Made by a program: the position numbers and the translations under genes
Part shown: in pieces, positions 47,012 through 58,724 of the stretch
Layout: each line of letters starts with the position of its first letter
How positions within the stretch are numbered: the stretch's first letter is position 1
Source of the DNA: Alentia gelatinosa
Lineage: Eukaryota > Annelida > Polychaeta > Phyllodocida > Polynoidae
Length of the DNA stretch: 64,000 nucleotides
Direction: 5' to 3'
Assembly: GCA_950022655.1 (NCBI GenBank)
Contig: OX465587.1
Coordinates: 26,415,716-26,479,715, forward strand
The notes under the pieces: model-generated
Told to the model about the DNA's origin: nothing
Databases searched by the model: none
What the model saw: only the letters and a program-made list of their open reading frames with translations

Positions 47012-50000
47012 ATGAAGTGCATAATTCCAGGAGCAAATGTTAAAGGTTTGTTGAGTTTGAGACCGTTTCAAGCTGCATAACCAGCAGCATCACATGCTGT
47101 CAGTCGTCAGTCTAACTTGAGTAAGAGAGATCTAGATAGATCTAGTGAAAAGATATTGCTTTAAGTGTGCTTGGGGGTGCTTGCTTCTAATCAATTTACA
47201 GATTTTTAGTGAATTTGGGTGGGGTAGGCAGGCAGAATTCCCTCATTTTCAGATAATTAGTCATGGAAAATACCTGCTTTAATAATAAACTATTTCGTCA
47301 ACGATTCCCAGTGACTGAGTCTGTTCCTTTTTAATAGAATAAATAGAATAGTTAAATTTATGGTCCTATCCAGGGTGTGCTGGGGGTTTCTGAACTATTG
47401 GCAGATTCAGTGTCACTTTGGATAGGGTCGGCAGTCGGAATTTCCGCATTTCATGGAAAATCAAGATTTAAAAATTATGTCCACGTCACCAGTCCTTAAT
47501 TATATATAATATTAATAATCTATTTCATCAACGATTTCAAGTATGTACCTAAAAAGATCAATAAAAATTATGGTTCTAAGTGTGTGGGGAGTTCTAGATC
47601 TAAACAATTGGCAGATTTTGTGTGACTTTGGGTTCGGTCGGCTGGCAGAATCCCCTCACCTTCACCAGATAATCAGGCAATGACAAATCAAGATTTTGAC
47701 ATCATTACCACCTCACCAAGCCTTACTAAACTATTTTATCAACTCTTTCCAGTATGTTCCTTAATAGAACAGTTAAATTACGGCCCTATTTGTGCTGGAA
47801 ATCTGAACAATTGGCAGATCTTTTGTAACTTTGGGTGCGGTCGACATTCCCTCAATTTCAGATAATAAGACATGTAAAATCAATATCTTGAAATTATTTC
47901 CACCTCACCAATTCTTAATATACTACCTGTTATTTAATCAACGATTCCAAGCATGTTCCTAAGTAGAACAGTTGAAATTATCGCCCTATATGTGCTTTGG
48001 GTTTCTAAACAACTGGCAGATTTTATGTCACTTTTGGTGGGGTGGGTCCCATCATTTCCAGATAATAACATATGGATAATCAAGAAAATATTTCCACCTC
48101 GGCAGGCCTTGATAAACTATTTCATCAACAGGTCTAGGTATATACCTATACAGAATTGTGTTAATTGTGGTGGGTGTTACTAGACAAAGGCACAAATTTA
48201 GTGTCCCCATTTGATTATTCTGATGATGCTACTAACCGCTTGTTTCTAATACATGTCATCCAAATCGGTGGCTAAACTGAAAGAATGATAGACATTGCGC
48301 CATATAACTAATATAAATCCTCACTGTGATCACACCATGGTTTCCGATAGTGTCAGGGCTTTCTTTGTTAAAAGTTTAGTCTGTGAGTATATTCCGGTAT
48401 GCTACCACAGGCAAGAGAGAGAGGTGACGGTTTTACCTTAAGTTGAACATTATCATTTGAACCACAGCTCAGCACAGTTTAGGAACTACTCTACGAACAT
48501 TTGACATTATGCCATGGTCTTCTGTAATTTTGCGGTGACAACCTGGGACCCTGCTATGTTTTTTTATCAGAAGACTTGTCGGCACATTTAAAATATCTAT
48601 CGAACATATCTTGGATATGGGATTTCATATTTCCATTTACTTTCTAACAAACTCATTTGGGGGTTTACAATATCCACAGTTTACCTCCACGAGAAGCGTA
48701 ACATAATGATGATGTAGCAGTGTCCAGGCACCATGGCAGCACATGTTTTAATGTCCGGAGAGGTTGGGGGTTGGGCAAGCATCAGGCAAACTCTGTGTCG
48801 CAGTCAGATGTGCAGTTGCTTGATTCTGTAGTATGATTATCTGCCATTTTCACATTCTGATGCCAGTACTCCATCTGTTGCAGTGTTCGGAAGGGCCGTG
48901 CACTCACTATCAAAGATTGGAGAAGAACTCTACCTGGAAGCGTTGGAGCATGGCGTAAGTTGAAGTATAACCCGCTTGAATATCAAGTGCAAACGGGCAT
49001 AGAAACGATGATTGGTACACATAAGAGTTTTCCTCCCCCCAGGATGGTACAGAGACATGAGGCATCACAACAGTTCGTCCACCCAACAACTGTCTTTTGA
49101 GCTAACCAAAGCAGAAAGTGGTCCTTTGGATTAGGTTATATATAAGATGTGGGCACTAGAACAGTTGGATATTATTAAAATTTAGGATTTAGAAGACGTG
49201 GCAATAACACCTCTAACACACACAAAAAAGAAATATTATTAAAATTTAGTGTAGGTCGAGTTTTTGGGATTCATGTGAGTTAGTGTGATAAGTCGATGAG
49301 CCTTTATAAACATGTCTACTCTTCGACTGCTTCATGGAGTCCATGCTGAATTTGGTCATGTGATGCCATTTAGGCTGCATGGGGATTGAGAGTTAGCTCA
49401 GTGGTTAAAGAACTGGATTTGTAACCCCATGGTTGTCCCACTGCAGCCACTCATCTTCTTGACCCCCAGCAGTGGTAGATTTACTGCTATATCAAAGACC
49501 AAATCTTTTCATACCATGTCTATGTGGTTTGGGAATTAAGAGAACTCTTAGCTCGATAATTGTGTAGGGGTGAGATTACTACCTAACCTCCTCTCATAGA
49601 TTCAATCACTATCAAACCAAAGTAAATTTAATAGAAAATATTGGATGTTAAACTTCCCAAACAAACAAATTAAGCAGTATTTATAGCTGTTCTGTTTGTA
49701 TCGATAGTCATTGTCAGAAGCAGTGTATGATGAGTCAATATATTACTCAGTATTTCACTTATTTTGTATTAATTATGCTGTGGTGAATACCAAGAAAGAA
49801 TATACTGCATGTCTATTCAGGAGATACTACTGTATGATTAGTTCAGTTTTTATGACTGAGTTTTAAAAAGCTGAGTGAGAGTACAGCATGTTTGATTCAG
49901 TCATGAATATTTACCCAGTGTTTATATTTCAGTTGGCTTTGAGGACGGTGAACTCGTCACGCTCTGCCTACGCTTGTTTCATCTTTGCTCCATCATTTTT

Positions 50001-53000
50001 CCTGCACTACAGTGATGGTTGTGATGACATAGCCTCTGACAGCTCAGCGGAGGACATCCTCAAGTACAAAATTGATATGAAGGTTTGTTGCCCGTATTGA
50101 ATGATATTCTGTTATGTCTTAAAATAAGTAAACATTAGGTCAATGTTTATAGAAACTATTTAATTTCCTGTTCCGACTGGGAAGTAATGAAGCAAGCAGT
50201 ATTATGAGTGTGTTAATTTTTCATTGTTTGGTTCTGATCCTTTTGGGTCACTTTCCAATCGGAAACAACAGTATTATTAGTGTTACTGTACTGACAGGCT
50301 TAGTTTCCTCGCACTTGGAACTAGAAGTATTGAATCGAGGTGTGTGTCAAGTGTTTCTGTACTGACAAGCTTTGTTTCATCCTCTCACTGTTAAATATAG
50401 GTATTAATTTAAGGTGTGTGTCAAGTGTTTCTGGACTAACAGACTTCGTTTCATCCTCTTACTGTTAAATATAGGTATTAATTTAAGGTGTGTGTCAAGT
50501 GTTTCTGGACTAACAGACTTCGTTTCATCCTCTTACTGTGAAAATAAGTAATGAAGTGAGGTGTGTGTTGAGTTTTCCTCTACTGACAAGCTTTCTTTTC
50601 TCTTACCGTGAACTAGAAGTAATGAAGAGATTTATGGGGTTATTTCCTGATGAGATTTTTCATGTCCTCTTCTCACTACAGTCGTGCCTCACTGTGTTCA
50701 AGTCCCTGTCCACTCTAGAGAAGACTGTTGACAGGTGCCAAATAAAACTAGATTTGAAGGAGTCCAGACTCGTGTTCCAGATGTACTGCAGGCATGGTAA
50801 GCCCAATTAATCATGGCATAAATGTACTGCTCAAGTTATACTAGATTATCAGAGTTGTTTCACAAACTTCCTCAGAGATATATAACACATGCATTTTTGC
50901 ACCTGTCCTGATACAGAGTTTTTTTATATCTACCCGAATATAAAAAGCAAAGATATTTTATCATACAGAGAGTAAAATCTTTACATGGCTGTAGCTTTTT
51001 CAGAAATATCACATTATTTTCAGGATCATCAAAAGATCATCTCAGTTTATCTAAAAAATACAATGTACAAATGTATCTTTGTATTTCAGGTATAGTAAAG
51101 ACTCACAACCTGGCTTTCATTGAGTGCGAAACGTTGCAAGCCGTCTTCTCCAAAGACACCAGTAAAAACATATTAACTGCACAGACTAGGTAGGTGTCCC
51201 TTAAATCTGTTCACTAGGTGAGAGTACACCTTCAGTCAGTTCACCAAGTTAATTTACTCCTCAAATCTGTTGAACGTATACCTTAAATCTGTCTCCTTTA
51301 AACACCCTTATAGGTTAACATGCTAGGCCGTGTTAAACTTCCAGACAGTATATCAGAGACACCTAAACGTACAGACAGTATGTCAGGGACTCGGAACTGT
51401 TTATAGACCTCCTTTTTAATATCTCTATATGTGAGGCCATGTTAAACCTATTGGGAGTATATATGTTTATATGTCTCTCTTTCACATTGCTATAGGCTAC
51501 TATGTGAAGCCGTATTAAACTTCCAAACAACACAAGAAGAGGTGACGCTTATTTTGGATTGCCTCAAGACACGTTTGAAAAACTATGTTGACGAAGAAAC
51601 GGGTAAGATTTTGCCAAGTTTTACTCTTGTGACACACATTTATATCATATAACTCTTTCTGAAAAACACAAAACATGTAACTCAAGCAAATTCTAGTCTT
51701 CATACACGATTCCACTTGGTGGCAGACAGTAAAGCGTGTGTTCCATCAACCAGACGAATTGGTGTAAATCAGCATTAGGGGTTTTCAAGCAGATCTGGCC
51801 TGTAGCAGGAAACAACCTGCTTGGGGGAACACCTCCGCTGCTACCTCCGGCGGCACCTGCTGGTCGCCGGGTATTGAAATTGATGAGCGCCTGGCCACAC
51901 AAAACTATACAGTGCCACCTGCCATGTATCACTGGCAAGGGCTGATTCATTAGGTTTTGTCGGCTGGAATACACCACCTGCTCACCCGGGTACGGCTCCT
52001 GCGTTGACTGCTCCCCAGCTCCACCTCAACGGATGCGGTTGTGTGAATGCGTGAACCCTTCAGTCGTAATTATATGATCCCAGGCCGATAGTAGCTTTGG
52101 AAGTTTAGATATAATTTCAGCATCAGAGTGTGCTCTGCACATTCATAACATCAGTTCTTATCTTTATTTATCTGAAAAAGTACATTAACCACAGTATTCT
52201 GCTGAAAATTGAGGAGCTGTTATTATATATAAATCCCAAAATGACGGACATTGCCGAGGTAAAGGGGATGCAGTAGCAGTGCTCGGAAACAGACAAAGTC
52301 GGTAAAAAAAGAAAAGTATCTGCCTAATTTGGTAAACTATGCAAATAAATGCCATCCCTGAGGTCTCTTAGAAGATCCTGGGTGTAAAAGAAAAAAATAT
52401 AGATCCGCTTTTTTTCGAAATGGTGTTCACAGTGTGCACCCCCTATCGAATGAATGGAGAACAAGTGAAAGATGCTAATACAACTTCCACCTTGCTTGCA
52501 TCTGGCAGGCGACTGGCTCGGTTGAACACGCGCTTGGTTGTTGTACGGGCACAGGGTGGTGGCCGGCTGGAGAGAAAAAGGTGCGTTGGTGGAAGAGCTC
52601 TCACTGCAGGTATACTTTCAGCTGGGTCGTGGTTCAGCACTGGCCTGACTGAGAGGCCTGCTGAACGTATGTCCAATGGCTGTCTGGTGGATCCCATCCT
52701 TAAAGATAGTGGTATGGATGGGGCAAATTATGGTTGAACTAAAGACATGTTAAATTGTTTTGTGATTTAGGCAGTAGTTTTTACATTTGAGAGTGACATA
52801 GAATCCTTGAGATTCTGATGGCAGGCCATGCAATCTTCAGGCCACCGTTCTGTAATCATTATTAACTATTAAAGAATTTCAAAACTTATTGCTTAAAATA
52901 TTCTTTTGCTTTTTGCCACTTTAGATCCCCAGAAAGTGGTTCACACAGAGTTGAGCCTGGAACCAGACGAGTTTGAGAGTTACACCGTGGGAGCCGACTG

Positions 53001-56000
53001 CCAAGTGACCTTCTGCCTGAAGGAACTCAGGGTATGTGTAATGAGTAAGAGTTAAAGGACTTGAAATCCCAAAGTTGTCGGACTTTGTTGATTGGAGTCT
53101 CACTGCAGCCACTGTTCTCCTTCACCCCCAGCAGTGGTAGATTTACTACTATATCAAAGGTCAATCCTTCTCATACCATGTCTATTTGGTGTGGGATGTA
53201 AAAGAACTCTTACCTTGGTAAATGTGTAGGGGTGATATTTCTACCTGAATTCATCACATAGATTCGATCACCACCCACATGGTGTAAAAGAACCTTGAGG
53301 AAGTCTGGTAAGGACCTATAATGGTTGATGTGTAAAATGAGTAATGGACATACAGAGGTGTATGCAATTAGTCAGTCCTAAGGAGTTGTGTACAATGAGT
53401 AAGAATCCTAGGGAGGTATGTACAATGAGTAAGAGTATCAGGGATATTTGTAAGAGTCAAATAGAGGTGTGTACAATAAATAAAAGGCACAGGGAGGTAT
53501 GTACAATGAGTAAGAGTTATAGGGAGTTGTTGTTAGGAAGGTGTGTACAATAAGTATGTATCTCTCAGGGTAATGAAGTCTTTTTAAAAAAAAAGAGTTA
53601 TAGGGAGTTTTTCAGTGAGAGCTGCCCAATTCACGTTGTTTCATCTTGTATTAGACCATCTGTGCTTATTGTGTACTAGTTCGTTTGTGTAAACATGCTA
53701 AGTGAACTGGTAAATGTAAAATCATGTAGATTTGATATACATCCCTGGCTAATAGTATGTTTGTGTAGACAATATGTGCAGTATTTCTAATAAAGACTTT
53801 ATTTTTCAGGCTATACTTGCCTTTTCCGAACCAGCCAATTTGCCAATATCCATCTATTTTGATTCACCTGGGAAGTAAGTTCGTTTTAATTGCTTTGATA
53901 ACTTAGTGAAATTATATCTGTTTTAATAGATTAATCATTATATTATGTCATAAGGCAAATTTGATAGAACCAGTAAAGACAGATTTCTATAGTTATGTTA
54001 CTAAATTTTGGCAAAGAACTTTCCGCATACTTGGTATTTAGTATTACTAAGTCTTACCGATATACCAGCATTACTTAGTGATATAGTTCTGTACTATACT
54101 ATATATTTAGGAGAGAATGGACCTGTTTCTCCTATAGACCCATTATCTTCACCGATATACTAACATTACTTAGTGATATAGATTCCTGTACAATAGAACC
54201 CTGCTTAAGGGCCAACCCTCCGTTCCGATTAAATTGTCTGCTTACGCAGTGTGTTTCCTTACATGGGGTTTTCAGTCTTTCGATGATTAGGCTATTTAGT
54301 ATATTATACCATGTCTATATACTGCTATCAGCTCCCAGACACCTACCTGACGCCTACAGTGGCTTATGCAGTCTGTATCGTAGTGTTTGATTGTTTGTAC
54401 CCCAATTGACCCAGTACACATACATACCATAAACAAACAATTTAGATAATCTGCCGTGTTATCCCCACACCGCCCTCTCATATCTGATACGGTTTCCCTC
54501 CCGAGTGTCCCCATACACAGGATGGAGAAGCATTACATACCGAAATAACTGTCCGTTTACGCGGGGTGTCCATTAGGCGGGGTGTCCCTTTATACAGAGT
54601 TAAAAGAAACTTTATACAGGGGAACATTTCTGCTCAAAGCATATTATCGCCTAACGCGGGGTGTCCCTTACATGGGTGTCCTTTAAGCGGGTGTTTATTG
54701 TACTATATTGAGGAGAGTGGACTACGTTTAACGATGCCTGTCTTTCCTACAGACCCATTGTCTTCACGATGGACACGGACCCTGGCTTTGAAGCTAACTT
54801 TGTGCTGGCCACGCTGGCCGATAAGAACTCATCTGTTAGCAGTTCTCAGTTAGCCTCCCAGGAGCGGCCATCACAACGAATATCCAACATGACTCACAGG
54901 TATTTCACAGTCTTAGATAGCAGAATGCACTGTCCGGTCTGCTCGGCCCTGCCAAATTACAACGCTTCTCAAATTAATGCAGATCTTATGTATTCAGAAT
55001 GTCTTTGGGACAATGTACTTATATCTCGGGATGCAAGTGTGCCCATAATTTATGAAATTATGAAATTTAAGATCTGAATCCATTAGCGGAAAAACGATGA
55101 AAGTAACGTGAAATGTAACTATTCAGCAATATCTACAAGGCAGTGGCACCCACCTTTAGCACAAAGAGACGACAGCCAGTAAATCCCATCAACCCAAGGC
55201 TAGCGGCCAGCCAGCTCTCGGCACCTGCCATAAACTGTCATATATCTACATCGTCATCGGCAGCTAACCATCGGCGCCTGCCCAGAGATGATCATACCCA
55301 CACCATCATTATCATTTACCTGTCGGCATCTCCCTGGCTCATAGATTGTCATATCTACATTGCCATCAGCTATTAGCACCTGCCATAGAGCGTTATATTC
55401 TACATTGCCGTCAGCTATTAGCACCTGCCATAGAGCGTTATATTCTACATTGCCGTCAGCTATTAGCACCTGCCATAGAGCGTTATATTCTACATTGCCG
55501 TCAGCTATTAGCACCTGCCATAGAGCGTTATATTCTACATTGCCGTCAGCTATTATCACCTGCTATAGAGCGTCATATTCTACATTGTCGTCAGCTGCTA
55601 GCGGTCAGCACCTGCCCATAGACCATCATTTCTACATTGCTGTCAGCAGCTAGCTGTCGGCACCTGCTTGTAGATTGTCATATCTACATTGTCGTTGGCA
55701 GCTAGCTGTTAGCACCAGTCCATAGACCGTCATACCTACACCGTCATTAGCCGCGAGCTTTACAGGCATTGAATATTCAAATGATTGTTAAGTAGGATAA
55801 TTAGAGTAGAGTTTTTAATTTCCGATTTTACTTAGTTACAAATTTCTTCTATGATACCTAAATTTTCAGCAACGGTGATAGTCTAATGAGTAGGAAGGTG
55901 CCACCAAGAAAAGAGGAGCCTAAAAAGGGGACAGAGAAATTGAAGAATCGTTCACGTGTAGAGAATCGGAATGAATCAGCAGCATCCAGTAAACAGTTCT

Positions 56001-58724
56001 CCACCAGTGACAAAAATAACAGCAGTGGGTTCTCCACTAGTGAAAACAACAAAAGTAGCAGGTTCTCCACAAGTGACAACAACAAAAGTAGCAGGTTCTC
56101 CACAAGTGACAACAACAAAAGTAGCAGGTTCTCCACCAGTGACAGCAAGAGCAGCAGGTTCTCCACCAGTGACAACAACAACAGAAACCAGTTTTCCACA
56201 AATGACAACAACAACAGCAGGTTCTCCCCTACTGACAATAAAAACAGCAGCAAGTTTTCCACTGGTGCCAACACGAGTAAAAGGTTTGTAGCCCTCTCCT
56301 TTCGCCTTGAGTGACTCAAGAGACATTTGTATGAAAATTAACAGAAATCCGAGGAAATCAACTTTTGTATTTTCAGTATCAACATTAACAGAGAACTAAC
56401 AGAGAAGTTTTTGACTTACGTCGTGAATGTTAACACCCCTATTATTTTGATGAAAGGGAAAAAATAGTACATAAGTAGTACATATGTAGGATTAGATAAT
56501 GCTGCCCTTTCTTGGATTAATTAGATGAATAGTGTTCCCTAACCATATATGATTCCTTATCCTTGTGTAATACAAAGATACTGTTAACTGAGCCTCATTA
56601 ATGCCAGTAAAGCAGTCCAAAATATGCCTTTATCTTTTTTTAACTGATTTGCAAGGATCAAGTGTACATGCGGTTTGATATTTTTGTGAATAAAACATCA
56701 ATTGGGATTTATCACAAACCACTAATAAATGTGGGTGAAGACTGTTAAGACACACGTTTTACACTTTGTGTTCTGGTTTTAAATTCAGGCCAATCAGAGA
56801 ATCCAGCGCAATGTCTGAGAATGGCGACGTCACATTCGGCTCAACGAACCACAGGGAAAAACTATTACCCTCCAGTGACGTCACAGGGCAGGCTGATGAC
56901 GACACACGACCTGGGCGTGACGCCAGAGTACGCGGATGTGACGTTAGTGGGTATAAGACTAATCTCAAAAGACATGGGAGTAACGTCACAGGCTCTACTG
57001 CTGATGTAACTGTGGAAGAGAGAGAGCGTCCCCGGCCTTGCGCATCGTGGTTTGGTGGTCAGCAGAAAGAGGACGATGACCAAGACGATGACGTTCTGTG
57101 TAGCCCCATCATCCCCAACATGACGTCACGCTTAAAAGTCAGTTCATTTGATAAAAACCCTATTCATGAGATTTTTTTTAATATCTAATGCTTGAATTTT
57201 CTCTTGAAAGGGAGTGTTCCCTTGACCCAATGAACATTTAACATCTACAGGTGTGAGCTGTACATGGTTAAAGTGTGCCAACCAATGACTTGCTGAGAAA
57301 AATGGTGCAGGAATCCGATAATGAATATATAATGATTCATTTCAAAAAGTTAAGTTTTTTTTGGGAAAATACTTGGAAAAAGTTAAACATTAAGTTGGCA
57401 GCATTGTTTTGATTTTGAATGATTACAAAAGCTAGATTTACATTCACATAGTTTTTAGAATTACTATCTTTAAAAACTTCATATATGTGAGGATCAAATA
57501 CAGACTATTTTCTGTGCAAGGGGTTGATAGAAAATGGCAACGACAGTAGAGTGTGTGTTAGGTCGCGCATGGATACTATCACTCAATAACGGCGGGTAAA
57601 TGTCCCTCAATGAAACAGAGTCAAATTTCGGTCGATACACTTCGCACAGCCTTTGCCGAACAAAGGATTTCTGAATTCATTGAGTTAAGGTGATATTACT
57701 AATGGAGAATTTAAGAACATTTGTAAATTCATTGATCTTGTTAATGTGTTATCTTGTTAATGTGTTATCAACTTCTTTTTGATATTATCATATAGATTTT
57801 GTCAATTATTCAACTTATCTGTGTTATTATAGATATAAAATTTCTGAATTCATTGATCTTATTAATATATGACATCATGGATAGTGCATACTGTCCATGA
57901 ACCTGTACAGAATTTCTGAATTCATATCATTGATTTAAAATGTCTGCATTAATTTACTTTATCAATGTGCATTACCTGTTTATAATTTCTGAATAAATTG
58001 TTTTTATTTATATGATATTGCCTTTAAAGGAAAAATCCATGTCAGTGTCGCGGTTAATAATACCCGATGATGACTCGACAACAGATGATGAGGCAGCGAA
58101 TGACTTTATACCGGGAACTCCTCCAAGTAAAAAGGTAAAACTGATTAAATTAGACTGATCCTTTATAGTATCACTAAAATAATTCAATTCTGTTACACCA
58201 GTGAACATAAATTTGATATAGGTCATATTAGATTTGGTGTTTTGGAGGCAATTAAGGAAGTTTTTTATTCGTTTGGTCATTGATTTTACGTCCAGTCAGC
58301 TTAAAATGTCTCCTCCTAGACTCTACTTTGCTTTAAGAACTTTTCCAGTTTTCCCTATTGTTGAGATAGAGATTGGGAAAATGAAAGCAAAACCCAAACC
58401 ATTTTAGAATTCATTATTATGTTAAAGGGTTTATAAATAGTTTTCTATTACTGGCTTATATTTGATTTTCAAAAATTTAAAAAGAAGGTATAGTAAATAG
58501 ACCGGAATTATCTAAATCTAGTCTTTCCATGCACAAACACCATCCAAATATAATCCTTCCTATTTCTCCATGACATTAATCATGTTGCTAGTTTTTGAGT
58601 CTTGTCCTTTTTTCTGTTTTAGTTCAAGTCAATATTTATGGGTTTGTCTCAATCAACGACAAGTGGCTCTCAGGTCAGTCAGCGGGTCATATTAGCAGCA
58701 GACACAGATGACGAGGATGATTGA
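47012..58724 (+). CDS. RAD9B: RAD9 checkpoint clamp subunit, 13 exons, 621 aa
   Basis: Exons: 47012-47045, 48884-48954, 49933-50082, 50682-50796, 51090-51189, 51496-51602, 52925-53031, 53810-53874, 54753-54899, 55870-56283, 56789-57137, 58030-58134, 58623-58724; phases agree. The start is [11 protein letters not shown], then [57 protein letters not shown] and [19 protein letters not shown], which together are the PCNA-like Rad9 domain (about 1-290). A long disordered tail follows, with [11 protein letters not shown] repeats (about 315-430), then GTPPSKKFKSIF and a terminal [12 protein letters not shown]9 with RAD1 and HUS1 forms the 9-1-1 clamp that activates ATR. The acidic end with a Thr corresponds to the phosphorylated TopBP1-binding tip of human RAD9A (DSEGEG). 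The RAD9B symbol rests on VPS29 synteny; it could equally be the single ancestral RAD9. Confidence 0.95.
47165..48190 (+). repeat. About 205-bp tandem repeats in RAD9 intron 1
   Basis: Five degenerate units. GTGCT..GGGTTTCTGAAC followed by A.TTGGCAGATT recurs near 47378, 47582, 47791 and 47993, with CTATTTCATCAACGATT-like and CTCATTTTCAGATAAT-like blocks between. Copies differ at many positions, so the array is old. Confidence 0.88.
49381..49680 (+). mobile_element. tRNA-derived SINE in RAD9 intron 2
   Basis: It starts near GAGTTAGCTCAGTGGTTAA (box A), then CCACTGCAGCCACT, CCCCAGCAGTGGTAGATTTA, CATACCATGTCTATGTGG and GTGTAGGGGTGAGA, and ends GATGTTAAAC with a CAAACAAACAAA tail. It has the same family and order as the copy at 35862. 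Confidence 0.78.
50230..50630 (+). repeat. About 75-bp tandem repeats in RAD9 intron 3
   Basis: Five units with GAGGTGTGTGTCAAGTGTTTC, CTGACAAGCTTTGTTTC and TAAATATAGGTATTAATTTA. The two central copies (about 50388-50535) are almost identical, so the array has duplicated recently. Confidence 0.88.
51300..51460 (+). repeat. Decoy copies of the RAD9 exon 6 acceptor
   Basis: Two degenerate copies precede the real acceptor at 51496. One near 51308-51352 keeps CTTATAG and then GGCCGTGTTAAACTTCCAGA. One near 51418-51452 reads TGTGAGGCCATGTTAAACC. The real exon reads TGTGAAGCCGTATTAAACTT. Confidence 0.82.
52420..52740. other. Open, GC-richer stretch in RAD9 intron 6; not assigned
   Basis: Both strands are open over most of this interval and the base composition is higher in GC than flanking intron, as is 51710-52050. 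This could be a dead mobile element, but no family motif is seen and I do not call a gene. Confidence 0.3.
53031..53620 (+). repeat. Array seeded by the RAD9 exon 7 donor, split by a SINE
   Basis: The real donor reads AG|GGTATGTGTAATGAGTAAGA and continues GTTAAAGG. After the SINE, units of about 30 bp repeat GGAGGTATGTACAATGAGTA and AGAGTTATAGGG about seven times (53340-53600), several retaining GGTATGT or GGTGTGT. Confidence 0.78.
53065..53325 (+). mobile_element. 5'-truncated SINE in RAD9 intron 7
   Basis: It shares TCTCACTGCAGCCACT, CCCCAGCAGTGGTAGATTTA, CATACCATGTCTATTTGG and AATGTGTAGGGGTGA with the copy at 49381, and lacks box A. It lies between the real exon 7 donor and the donor-like array, so it inserted after the array formed. 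Confidence 0.75.
54191..54700. mobile_element. pogo/Tigger-like MITE, 510 bp, in RAD9 intron 8
   Basis: The left terminus CAATAGAACCCTGCTTAAG and the right terminus CTTTAAGCGGGTGTTTATTG are inverted repeats flanked by TA on both sides (54189-54190 and 54701-54702). Internal GCGGGGTGTCC motifs repeat near 54560, 54580 and 54655. There is no transposase frame. The termini and TA target fit pogo-type elements. Confidence 0.72.
55140..55770 (+). repeat. 45-bp minisatellite in RAD9 intron 9
   Basis: Perfect or nearly perfect 45-bp units (GCACCTGCCATAGAGCGTTA, then TATTCTACATTGCCGTCAGC) run from about 55375 to 55560, with diverged units on both sides. Since 45 is a multiple of three, several frames stay open; these are not genes. 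Confidence 0.92.
57670..57990 (+). repeat. Degenerate AT-rich repeats in RAD9 intron 11
   Basis: Five to six loose units contain TTTCTGAATTCATTGATCTT or TTAATGTGTTATC. They end about 40 bp before the exon 12 acceptor. Confidence 0.65.

Noticed and set aside
55254..55653. Overlapping frames of about 100 codons on both strands
   Set aside because: They come from the 45-bp intronic minisatellite.
55858..56326. Leucine-rich minus-strand frame and alternative plus frames
   Set aside because: They are shadows of the Ser/Asn-rich coding repeats of RAD9 exon 10.
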